From contig JBLDXI010000085.1 of NCBI GenBank assembly GCA_047495785.1, positions 186,001 to 250,000 of the forward strand: a DNA stretch of 64,000 nucleotides, in the 5' to 3' direction. Within the stretch, counting starts at the first letter, position 1, and each line of letters opens with the position of its first letter. Below are positions 22,996-33,919 of the stretch, piece after piece. The translations under genes were made by a program, and so were the position numbers. This DNA comes from Lepidodermella squamata. Taxonomy: Eukaryota > Gastrotricha. The notes under the pieces were generated by a model that saw only the letters and a list, made by a program, of their open reading frames with translations, was not told the DNA's origin and ran no database searches.

Positions 22996-23141
22996 GCGAG
23001 ATCACTTTTCTTGAAGGTTTTCAGCGTAAAGGTTGATTTTTAAGGTATTTTTAAGGTTGATTTTTAAATACGAGTGAAGTTTGTTGAATGCCAGAAATCC
23101 AGAATCGAACCAGTCATTTTTCTGCGGAATTGAATCGAAAT

Positions 23142-23404
23142 CGAAAACTGAGGAATCGCAAATCCACGTTTTACGGCGGATCTTTTGATTGACCATTCGG
23201 ACTACACAGAAACGTTGAAGATTGCTAACCAGTAGACGAGCCATTAGTCGCATCAGTTCTTCATTAGTTCTTCATTAGTCGCATCTAACTGATTCCGGCC
23301 TTGAGACCGGTTCCAAGCAGAGGCTTCTGTGTAGTTTCTGTGTACTCCGAATGGTCAATCAAAAGATCCACCATAAAACGTGGATTTCCGATTCTTCAGT
23401 TTTC
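23142..23404. repeat. Foldback element with about 70-bp arms
   Basis: Left arm 23142-23214 (CGAAAACTGAGGAATCG … CACAGAAAC) and right arm 23334-23404 (GTTTCTGTGTACTCCGAATG … TTTTCAA) are inverted copies with few mismatches. The spacer has no ORF. Confidence 0.75.
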
Positions 23405-23524
23405 AATTTTGATTTTTAAAAGTCGCATTTCACTCCGAAAATCACCTATTATGTCACATTTTTCCATTTATATTGCAGTTTTATCGGGAACGGTTACCGC
23501 TTCGCCTTGAGTATAATGTCTGAT

Positions 23525-23640
23525 AAGGCCCATGGTACGGCTAGTTCCTCGGAAAAATCGCATAAATCGCATAATACTTCGCCTCGCCTTATTATGCGAG
23601 TTTTTCCATCGAAACTAGCCTTCCCTATGGCCTTATAAAT
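23525..23640. repeat. Long palindromic element, copy 2
   Basis: Same structure as 22660-22775: AAGGCCCATGGTACGGCTAG … TTATTATGCGAGTTTTTCC … GAAACTAGCC … GGCCTTATA. Outer arms have changed together (TAGAGCCC/GGGCTCTA in copy 1, AAGGCC/GGCCTT here). Confidence 0.7.
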
Positions 23641-23647
23641 ACATAAC

Positions 23648-23920
23648 CTAAATAAAAAAATCAGACAATGATGGGGTAATCCCTGTTACCATGGGGCGCC
23701 TTCGGTCGTTAGGTCGAGATTGTTCCATCATTTTTAATGAATTCGAAGTACAAACAGCGCCGAACAAAAGCCTTTGGCCATTCAAGGTTGAGGTCTGAAA
23801 TACCAGCATTTGTTCGTCAGTGTATAAACTCTGAAAATAACTCAAACTCAAACTAGAATTTGCTTTCAAGGAATTCTGATGAAGAAGCCGAACGATTTCG
23901 TTTGCGTGGACTTTGGACAT
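23648..23920 (-). CDS. Hypothetical ORF (90 aa)
   Basis: Single-exon minus-strand ORF starting MSKVHANEIVRLLHQ and ending …SLSDFFI. No signal peptide, membrane segment or motif recognised. It lies among foldback elements, so may be a chance or element-derived frame. Low confidence. Confidence 0.2.
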   Translation of the reverse strand: MSKVHANEIVRLLHQNSLKANSSLSLSYFQSLYTDEQMLVFQTSTLNGQRLLFGAVCTSNSLKMMEQSRPNDRRRPMVTGITPSLSDFFI

Positions 23921-23971
23921 GTTTTGTTTTATTATTAACCGGGTAAAAAACATATAATCAAACTCAGGCAA

Positions 23972-24384
23972 CGTTTAACGTGTTGAATTGATCTGAAAAA
24001 CGATCGCAATCTAATTTCGATGAAAGGTCGCGATTTTATGGTGTAAAGTTAGTAATAAACCGAATAATTGACACGATCCACAATCTGAATAATCAGATCT
24101 TCAGGAATTGTATGTAAATTTTCAATCACGTCGACGAATCAGCAACAATTTTCAGTTGTTAATTCCTTAGTTAGATTTTCACGCTAATTTTTGGTAGATT
24201 AGAAAATGGATAAATTGCACTTTTTAGCCTTAAATCAGACTCATTTATCGTGCCCCTTAATTTAACTTCATTGATCGGTCTCATGAGCAGGTCACTGGCG
24301 GCACGCGTTTGGTTCCACGTTAAAAACCGAAAAAATGACCTTACACATTTATTTCATTGAATTTATTTTATTTTTTCATCATCA
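23972..24384. other. Upstream region of astacin at 24385
   Basis: No gene. The last 90 bp (GCGGCACGCGTTTGG … CACGTTAAAAAC) match the region 33210-33270 upstream of the astacin at 33920, marking a conserved promoter or 5' UTR of the family. Confidence 0.45.
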
Positions 24385-27300
24385 ATGAAACGGATACTAG
24401 CCCTCGTACTACTTGTTAGCTTCATAGCAAATTCCCTAGGGATAGTAAGTACTCTCTACTTGCTGTTACCTATCAACAACCATTTGGTTTCCAGGACCCG
24501 GAGCTTGAAGATGTACTCAGGCAATTGAGTGATGCGATTCGTGCCAATAACGGTCTGCCACCGGTAATTTCTCGAGAAAAATTCAAAATTGAAATGGCTT
24601 TCATTTTATTTTCAAGGCTGGCCATAGCGTCCCACTTAAGCTGTGCGGCATTCCAGATCTGAAAACCGCGAAAGCAAAGCTGAGGCGACAGCGAGGCGAT
24701 GCTGATGCTGAACCATTTCTGGCCGGTGTGAACTCGAAAGCCAATTTATGGACTTTTCCCATCCGATACAAACTCGAAAATACATACAGTCAGTTTAACA
24801 GTCATCTTCACTTTTTTCCATCTTGTCCTTATATAAGACTATTACAGCGGTTTTCAATTTTTTAGGTCCTATTTTGAGCTTAATTATCCTTTCATCGAAT
24901 ATTTTTCCATATTTTTCCGAATTTTTTGTTTATTTACTTTATTTACTATCATCGGTGAGGCAGCAAAAGTCAAATTTGTTATCATTTTATTTTCCACTTT
25001 AATCCGGATTTTTAAATAAATAAAAAAATAGGTGCCGATCAAAAAGCAATCATCCGCGCCGGTCTTGATCGCTGGGAACAGCTTACATGTGCCCGCTTTG
25101 TCGAAGATCCCAATCTGTCGAAAAATAAGACTGGCCTCAATGTCTTCAAAGGATCTGGGTGCGTCAATTTCTCATATTATTTTCTTGACCGAATAAACAT
25201 CTTGACTAATTCTTAGGTGCTGGTCTTGGATTGGGATGGTGAACGATGGACAACTGCAAGATGTGTCTCTGAGTGACAGCTGCATGGAGGTATCTATCGC
25301 TTCCTTCTTGAGCTGTGTTTCCATTTGAAAGCATCAACCATATAGGAAATCACTGTAGCTCATGAATTCGGCCACGCTCTGGGAATGGTTTAGTTTCTTT
25401 GCTATTAAAATACCAAGGTCCTAACCTCAATGTTTTCAGGAACACGAGCAATCGAGAACAGATCGCGATAACTATGTCCGAATTAACTATAAAAATATTA
25501 TTCCGTAAGTTTTGATAAAAGCTATGTTAAAAACCGGCGTAATGACTAACATCTGGTGTTTCATTTCAGTGGCTATGAATACAACTTCGACATTGCCCTG
25601 AACGATGAGAATTACAATGTGCCTTATACCTACGATTCAATCATGCACTATGCATGGGACAGTTTCGCCAGCACCCAAGGCGTGCGAACCATCGAGCCGT
25701 ATGATAAGCGATTCCTATTCACTCTTCATCAGCATAACTACATCGCTTTCGGAGATGCGAAAAGGATTAACATACGGTATAATTGCGGTAAGTGTATTTC
25801 ATTTTCCGGCTTCATTTTACGAATATTTATTATTATTTTTCAATTATTTTTTTTAGTTAATTTTTTTATTAATTTTTTAATCGTAAGTAATTAATTCGTC
25901 ACACTTTATTTTGTTCGAACTTCCAACAAATTTGATGATTGTTATTTCGAATTTTTTTAAATTGATGATAATTCTTAGCTTTGGTATTCTTCCAAGTTAA
26001 CTTCCCAATTAACTGCTTTCAGTCGAAACGTCATGCGATGGCAAGCCTCTACCGCAACCTTGTCAGAACGGAGGCTATCAGAATCCGAATGACTGTTCCA
26101 AGTGCCTATGCCCAGATGGTCTAGGTGGCGATTACTGTCAGACCTACGGCCCATACAAAGGCCCCGTTCGATGCGGCGGTTACATCGATATAAAACCTTG
26201 CGGCTACAATTCGATCACCTCACCTGGTTACCCGAAACAGTACAACAAAGATTCGGCTTGCAACTGGTGGATTAGAGCGGTAAATTCTCTATACATTGTG
26301 TCGACCTCTTAACCTATAAGTTTATACTTTCAGCCTGCTGGATCTGGTTTGGTCTTCGCCTATGAAAAAACACCCGAGCTTCCGATCGATAGATTCAGTA
26401 AGAAGAAGATAGGAAAATATTCTTATATTATCTGAGTGTTTCCAGATGGGAAAAGTTGCGGAGATTACGTTTCAATACGTGACTTGAGCAATGTCGATAG
26501 ATCAGCAATGAGGTTTTTGATTTTTTCTCGGGTTTGTTGGTGCGATGTCGCTTTATTTTCCACAGATTTTGCACCGCGAGCGTTTCCAATGGTCGCATGT
26601 ACTCAACCAACGACAATCAAGCCATTGTCACATTCGGAACTCAAGGCTCCTCGCGAGGCAATATCGGGTTCAATTTGACCATCTACGCAACTTGCCCGGG
26701 TACAACGGCCAGCTCGCTAACCAAGGAGTGCCGGATAACGGAGAGCGGCCGTGACTATGAAGGCCTGGGTGTTACTGTGTCTTTGACGGGTCAATCCTGC
26801 ATGCCGTGGTCTAGCAGATCGAATGTGAAAGACCTGCGACTTCCAATGGGCGATGTTGCTGCGTCCGGGAAAGCTTGCCGTGCTTTCAATAACGAGGACA
26901 GGCCTGTGTGTTATGTTGCCTCAAACGCATATAGCCCCTGCCGACTCGTCCCCAAATGCCCAACTAGTAAGTGTTTTACAGCCGCAATTTAGGGCTTATT
27001 TTCCTAATCACAATTCTCGGAAAATCAGCTTGCTCGTGAAAGCTAGTAGGGTGCCCAAAAGCTTAACTTGATATAGAAAAGGGTGGTTTTTCTAGTTTGG
27101 TTACACAGCCTACATTGATTGGACACCGATCCTACAAAGAAACCTCTTTCCATCCCTGGCAGCTCAAAGAATCACACCCTTGGTTTAAGGTTCTCCAACC
27201 TATCTCATATATTTCTTGGTTGCCTTGGGTACAAACCAGCAATAGACTAGCGTTATCGGTTCTCCCTGTCTCTCATGCCAAACTTAGCAACTCCTTTTTT

Positions 27301-28601
27301 CATCAAGCTTTCTGTAGCAATGCGTGCCAGAACGGTGGGAAATGTGTTGGCGTGGAGGTTTGCAGTTGTCCAACTGGATGGACCGGCAAAACCTGCACAA
27401 CTCGTTCGATTGCACTCTTCGATTTTCCAATCTCAACGCCGTATGCCAGATGCTTTCTGAAAAGCACTGGCGATCTATCGACTTGTCGGTTGGCCGAGAG
27501 CTGCCGAGAGTTCGAGTACTCGGTTGCGTAACTTCAAAAATTGTGATATTATCGATTTGAAAAATGTGAATTTTCATTCAAGGACGGTCGAATTTTTTCA
27601 AGTTACCAATCTTGCGAGAGAGGCGTGAGTAATTGGTTGTTGTTTCTTATATAATAATTGCCTGCTTTTTACAACAGGCTGTAAGCTACTGCTTTTCACC
27701 CGGAACTGCCGAGTTCAACTGCCGATTTGGAGATTGCAAAAATGATGAAAAACGGGTAAAATCCTAGTTTTATTTCAGAATTTGATGTAATTCGGGCCTC
27801 TTTGTATTTCAGATAAAAATCTTCTCCAACTCTCGATTTTTCGTTGCTGAGAATTTGATGGAATGCCGCAATCTGGCTTTCCCGGTAAAATATTTCCCGA
27901 TTTAATGAAACTCGTCGAACCCTTTTTATCACCAGATGAAATACTATCGGTGGTCCAGCTCGAATTTCACGAAAATCGCATGCCGACCCACGAGAGGCCA
28001 TAAACATGGAGAGGTTGGTTCCGATTCAAGTTCAATGTTCTTGCTCACGTTTCCCTTGCAGGTCCTAAACGGCGTTTACTCAGATCGGGCTGGTTGCCTC
28101 GCCAGTATGCAAGGATCCAGATTTTCCAGATCTGAATGACTTTTTATTTTCAGATACGATCGCTGACCAGCCTGTGGTTCGTTGCTACAAGAAATCGAAT
28201 GGCAACTTCGAAACATGCCGACCTGTTTGCTCGAATGACGAATTCCCGGTAAAATTTCGCTAAATTTCCCGCAGTTTAATTAAAGTTGATGCAAATTTTA
28301 GAACGAGCCAAAGTATATCTTCAAAAACTTGGCTATTTGTCTGAGAGGGGTAAGATTTTCGTGCAGTATTATCTGTTAACCTCCCGAATTTTCGATTTAT
28401 AGGGGGCCCGGCTGTGTAGTCGTAATCGCAACCAGAAATATTGCACGGGGTCGAACAGATCGTGCAAGAAACAAGTAAATCCAAAATAATTCTATGATAT
28501 TCTCATATTTTGCATTTATTTATGTGTGATAGATCAAGATTTTCGGATCATCGGAGCTGTTTGCCGACAATCTTGCAGCATGCAAAGCAGCCAATAATTG
28601 A
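24385..28601 (+). CDS. Complete astacin metalloprotease with EGF, CUB, kringle, EGF and five Cys repeats (about 808 aa)
   Basis: Main exon limits: 24385-24444 (signal peptide MKRILALVLLVSF…), 24495-24563, 24617-24788 (propeptide, LCGIPDLKTA), 25032-25158, 25217-25289, 25346-25387 and 25440-25504 (zinc site HEFGHALGMEHEQSRTDRD), 25570-25787 (Met-turn SIMHY), 26023-26279 (EGF and CUB start), 26334-26397, 26446-26512, 26566-26966 (CUB end and kringle), 27308-27522 (EGF 2 plus first half of Cys repeat 1), then ten short exons for the rest of the five repeats to TGA at 28599-28601. All zinc ligands and the catalytic Glu are present. Two differences from paralogues: the intron after EGF 2 is absent and its sequence is read as coding (RSIALFDFPIST), and Cys repeat 3 has lost its first and third Cys. 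Extracellular protease, tandem paralogue of the genes at 7268 and 33920. Confidence 0.9.
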
Positions 28602-29464
28602 AGATGAAAGAGCGCATCAAAATGTACATGACCTTATTATTGAGTTTTGAGCTGATTTTTTTGTGGTTTCCTTATAAACAATGCTAAGTACTATGGTTGT
28701 ACTGCTAATAGAAAAATTATATTTATTTTTCGATTATTTAATGAATCATCTCTGATCTCATTGCGGAGATTTGTGATTTGTGTTTGGAGAGTTGAATAAT
28801 AAAGAGAAATTGCTTCCAGCTTGTAAGAGTTTAACATCTGTCGGAATAAAATAAATATTTGAAATTAAAAATTAAAACAGTGCCCCGCTCCCAATATGCA
28901 AAAGGGGAGAACCATCAAATTTGAGGTTTTCACATCCAATTTGGGACTTTCACCAACAAACCGGAAAATTCAACATCAACTCCAGGGTTTCTACTATGTA
29001 TAGAGCTTTCACCAACGAAACAAAATACCGCCAGCAATTAGGGTTTTCGCAATGGTCAGAATCGATAAGTCTGGGAATAGGAAGCAATCTATTTTAATTT
29101 CCTAGATGACGTCGCTGACCACGAAAATCCAATATATCCCAGATTTTTCGATTCTGACCATCCGTGGTTTCCGTGCCAAAATGTGTAAAAATTGGCTGGC
29201 CGCTTGTGGCCAGAAAATCGGGGTTTGAGGGTCACATCAATTCATAGGCTTTGTAGGAGTTGTATATGAGCTCGCTAGAAGTTGATTGATTCAAGTCTGA
29301 GTATAATTATAACTTATTTTATTTTGAAAGATAAACGCTCTGAGACTACAGCTTTTCTACACGATAATCCTTATTAACAACCGCAATTGAAACTTTCCAT
29401 CTCATTTCTAATATCACTACTTCTTCACATACTTCAAGCTTCATCTTTTAGTATTACTATATTC
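28602..29464. other. Intergenic between astacin and minus-strand lectin
   Basis: No gene. Contains a short foldback element (29052-29161). Confidence 0.4.
29052..29161. repeat. Inverted-repeat element, 25-bp arms
   Basis: ATGGTCAGAATCGATAAG… (29052-29076) pairs with …TTTTTCGATTCTGACCAT (29137-29161), two mismatches. 110 bp in all, noncoding. Confidence 0.65.
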
Positions 29465-31731
29465 TCATAGCGTTTTCTGGCAAATGACATTATTCATGGG
29501 ATCAGCACAATTTTTCGTGACAAAGTAAAAGTCAGTTTTCGGGTAGCCATTTTCTGCAAAGAAAACCTGCATTACAACGCAAGTTTCGTAGGCTGCTTCC
29601 TTCGACCATTGAACAGCGACATAAGGTACAGTCGAACCATCGTCCGCTATCAAAATGCCATTCTGATAGTGGAGACCGACCCAGGGCGAGGCTGCACGTC
29701 CCACAGCCAGCGCTTGCCTCACCTCATCCAGATCTGCGTCCGACTTGACCAGGGCAATTGTGGCACCAAAATTACCACAGGCCGCATTGGCTTTGGATTT
29801 GACGCCGAATGCGTCGATTGTGAAGTACTGCCGTCTCGGAGCCATGCAGCTGGTTTCGTCCGGATAAATGACATCAGGCGGCAGTCGACCTTCCCAGGTA
29901 TTTTCGCATTTGCCTAAAGCGGTATTCACGCATCGAGCCGTAATGTTACTGAAGCGAACACAACGGATAAAACCAGGCTGTAAAAAAATCGAAACTTCAT
30001 CGATAGTAATTCAGGTCTGTAAAACAACGAAAATAAATTAGATTTATTGGCCAAATTTGAGTTGTCGATCTCTTAAATTCGATTGTTTGAATCGATAATT
30101 GCAAAATAACAGAAAACTCCGATTAGACTTTAGACCTAAAGAGCTTTCAGATTAAGATTTTAGATCAAAATTTCGGCCTGCTAAAATAGAATGGCTCTAC
30201 GCCATGGAAGGAAAATCGGATATTTTGCTCGCACGCTATAGAGCGGTTTCTCATTCATCGATTGATAGCTTTATCGATATTGGCAAAAATAATTACTTTA
30301 TTTTATGTAAGTTCGTTTTGCTGGCCTGAAAAGGCGAGCGTAAATAAAACTCTTAAAACTTTGATATAAATACACTGTGAAAAACATTATAGGTAATTAT
30401 GGATGCGAACTCACCGCTAGGGTTGGCGGTAGATTCGCACGGCATTCGTCGTGGTTCTGTTGGAAGGTCGGCTTTTCGATGTACGATTGACCCTAAAATT
30501 GGCAGAATAATAATTAGAGAAAAAATCGAGGCCGCTGGCTGAGAGTTACCTCAGTTAGATCATTAGGACAATCTGCGTAGCAGGATTCCAAAAACGACTT
30601 GGCCACGCATGAATGGGCATCCTGTTCAAAATGTATGATAACGGCGAGAAGTGCAATTTTTTAATAACTTACTCCTACGAGGCAAGTTTCCTTATCGGCA
30701 AATGGGGTGCTCGAAAACATCTGGGTTTCCGTGCCAGCGTTGCAGCCAGGGCTCTGTGGTCGGCAGGCGTTGAATTTGCCGGTTGTCGAATCGAAGCATC
30801 GAACGTGAGGCGTTTTGACTGGAACTGTGACTGGGAAAAGCATGAAACGAAGATTCAGAAAGTGTTGGTGCATGGGGAAATTTACAAACCCGTTGCATTG
30901 ATACAAGACGCAAGATTTTGAAACAGAGTTGTTCCATTTGCCTAGAAATAACCAAGAATTAGATTTGAAGAAGCGAACAAGTTTTAAACATCTAACCAAG
31001 TTGTTCGGGCAGCCGAACGGAACTGGCACACAGGTCTCCGTGCTGTTGCTAGTTGTGCATTGCCTGAATTGCAAATTCTAAAAAAAACATGAAATATAAC
31101 ATGAATTTTTTTTAATTTTTCCGAATTATTACATTGAAGGCAGCTCTCTTCTTCTCGCAGTCGTTGAGGTTGGGTCGCAAGTTCATAACGGGGTTGGGAT
31201 TACCAAACCAGAACAACTGAAAATTATGGAAAAAAATGATTAGGGGGCAACAATTTTCCTATAATTTCAAGGTTTCAAATTGTCATAGTTTTTTAGAAAG
31301 TAGATAATTCGGAAATTAAAACAACTCACAGCCATTTCGTTAGGTTTGTTACAACCGATGTTTGCGGGCACGCAATATGGGGTCCGCGTCTTGTAATTGT
31401 AGCACATGAGACCATTCTATTAGAAAAAAATTAGAGCACGATAGATAATAGCTGAAAAAACTCACCCCACGGTGGCAAACGCCTACTCTAAGGAACGACC
31501 GGCCCAACTATTGATCGATAGATTACCAAGGTGTTTGAAAAACGTGAATTCGACGAAAACCTGATAATCGGTGCGGTTATTGCAGCCGTCGGCGGCTCCA
31601 ACGCAGTCAGTGAATTTGTTTGTGGATTGGGAGAAGCATCGAACCCAGTTCACCGGCTTCTTCTTACAAGCCACTTCGCTACATGCCAGTATCAAAGCCA
31701 ACAACAATACGGCGTTGAAATAACCAATCAT
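29465..31731 (-). CDS. Divergent C-type lectin with six N-terminal Cys repeats (445 aa)
   Basis: Ten exons, minus strand: 31731-31561, 31507-31466, 31416-31330, 31216-31133, 31077-30997, 30941-30890, 30830-30673, 30621-30550, 30492-30415, 29977-29465; 1338 nt in frame. Signal peptide MIGYFNAVLLLALILACS. Six four-Cys repeats follow (e.g. WVRCFSQSTNKFTDC…GC; HVRCFDSTTGKFNACR…GC), then a C-type lectin-like domain (WVGLHYQNG; final …NNVICQKTL). The domain lacks an EPN or QPD loop and the WxWxDG signature, so carbohydrate binding through calcium is doubtful. Exons 2, 3, 5, 6 and 8 have exactly the lengths (42, 87, 81, 52, 72) found in the lectin cluster at 45-64 kb, so it is a distant paralogue placed inside the astacin cluster. 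Secreted; partner unknown. Confidence 0.88.
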
Positions 31732-33279
31732 TTTATTATTCAAACTTCAACTACAAATAAATTGAATGAAAAAACAGACCTTATAAAACATGAATGGCGA
31801 TGCTAGTCCTTTTTTTACAGGCCGCTGCCTATCGCTGTGTTTGAGCACACTTTCTAAATTCACGCGTTGAAAATGTTTGAAAAACATTACTTAAAGCGGT
31901 CTGTTGTAACCTTGAAACTAGGGCGTTCAAAGGTTGCTTGAAGCTAATGCCAAAATTTGGCTCGAAAGTGCAACGGGTGAATTCTCATCAATGGCGATCT
32001 ATTTTTGTCCGCTGTTTTTCTACTACGCACTTTTTGGCTCATCAGCCAGGAGAAAATCGCGTATCCGTTGTTGATGACTGAAAAAGCAGAGAAATGAAAT
32101 AATGAGGTTATGAGGTTAAATCTCATTCATTTTTTTTCTAAATTCCACTACTTTTATACTGAAAGTAGGATGAAGCGTTCGGTCCTATTGCATGATCCTG
32201 GGCGCCCTGACGAAGGCGGAAGGATAACAGATTATCTTTTAGGTTATTAGGCTATTGCGGATCCATAATTAACTGTATCTGAACCAAATCGGCAGCAATC
32301 GCTAGCAAGAGGCGTATTTTCGAAATATTCCTTTAGCTATAGGTATGGACTTTGTCGTGTTCCGAAAAAAGAGGACTTGGCCTTGTACTGCATATCACGG
32401 CAAATCATGGCATTATCAAAGAAGTTTTTCCAATAATTGAAGACATTTCAGAATAATTTCGGAAGGTTGGTTTTAGGCAAATTTATGAAGATATTTATTC
32501 GATTTTTGTTTTATTTATTGGTGAAATTTCAGAACATTTGTCATACGCGGTTTCAGTGACTGCTTTTGCTCCAATAGGACCCCAAGGCTGAGAACCCAAT
32601 TCGAGTCGTTAGAAAACTGTAAACAGTAAAACTCCCGTTAAAAAAGTTAATAATTACCGAATTTTTCATAATTTTCAAGTTGAAATTTTAGGGCTGCCGT
32701 AGGAAAATAGTATGTGGTTTTTGAAAAATGCTTTTGAATCTTGGCGACTCGGCCCAAGTCGCATAACAGCCAAAACCAGCCAAAGTTCCACAGTATCACA
32801 GCTCGAATTGTTTTGGCCAAAATGGCTCGGCAAACATTAGAATTAAGACGAATCTTCCAATTTGTAATCTCGCCAGAAACTGGAATCTTTGCGATTTCTG
32901 AGTTCTGCTCCAACTGTTAGCTATGATATGATTGTTCTCTCATTCTTATCACGTTTTGAATTTTAAAACAACGGCAAATGAGCTGTCATAGCTTTTTGAA
33001 AATCCTCATGCGAAAGGCGAGGCTTGAAGTGCCGTCGCCAATTTATTATGACGATCACAAACAAGTTTTATTTCGAAATCGAGGCTTTTTTATATGTGAT
33101 AAAAGTTGTACTGGCTTACTACCGTTACACTTTCAAAATCACATTTTTTGTGACAGAAATCACGTATTTGTAGCGCCAATCTGACTGCGTATTATCTTTT
33201 GAATGAACGATTGTGGCACACGTTTGGCCTCACGTTTAAAACGTTGAAAATAAGATTAAATGTGATTTTATCTACACTG
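31732..33279. other. Intergenic, no supported gene
   Basis: Upstream of the minus-strand lectin and of the next astacin. ORFs of 60-88 codons show no motif or coding bias I trust. 33205-33275 resembles the upstream region of the astacin at 24385. Confidence 0.4.
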
Positions 33280-33905
33280 TACCGTAATCCAGTACAACTT
33301 TGAACATTTCACTGAAACCATGGGGATCTAACCTTGGAATTTTCACTGATTCTTTTAGATCTCGTTGACATTTTGCCAAAAGTTTCATCAACACAGCCCC
33401 AACAGTCTCTGCCTTCAAAATTGCCGAAAAACCAACGTTTTGGTCTACTTTGAAGTGTTGTCCTGCGATAACCGCAGCAGATATCCGCGCGCTCGAACTT
33501 GGCGAATTCAAGCTTATACTTTTCTGAAGAAGTAGCCAAAAAGGCTTGAATTCGAAGTACTTCTGTTCTCCATGGTTCTCTATGAAGCAAACCAGTGAGG
33601 TGAAAATTGCAAATTTCACGCAAAATTCTCTGCGCCCGAATAAAGGTGGATTTTTTATTTCACGAAATCTTGATGTTCAAAGTTGTACTCCGCTGTTCTG
33701 TGTGTGTTGTGTTGTACTTTTGGAGTACCCCTTGCCAAATCCATACGCTTGCGAATTTTCGAGAATAAAAAATATCAGGATATTTCGGTGGGCGGCCCCA
33801 GTCGAACCACGTTGATAACCCGACCAAAATCGCATCTGTTGAATTTACACAGCACATTGAATTTTGCATGGACGCAGGTGTTCAAAGTTGTACCAGATTA
33901 CGGTA
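33280..33905. mobile_element. 626-bp inverted-repeat element just before an astacin start codon
   Basis: 27-bp terminal inverted repeats with two mismatches at most: TACCGTAATCCAGTACAACT… (33280-33306) and its complement ending …AGATTACGGTA (33879-33905). Both ends carry TA, compatible with a TA target duplication (Tc1/mariner style). No transposase. A further copy of TGTTCAAAGTTGTAC sits internally at about 33672. The right end is 14 bp before the ATG at 33920. Confidence 0.75.
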
Positions 33906-33919
33906 TTTGTTTAGATGCG

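Noticed and set aside
30661-31074. Long minus-strand ORF read as one exon
   Set aside because: It reads through two introns with good GT-AG sites; the spliced model keeps frame and exon lengths shared with the other lectins.
33272-33623. Minus-strand ORFs of 104-115 codons
   Set aside because: They run through the terminal repeat of the element at 33280-33905 and overlap each other in two frames with no motif.
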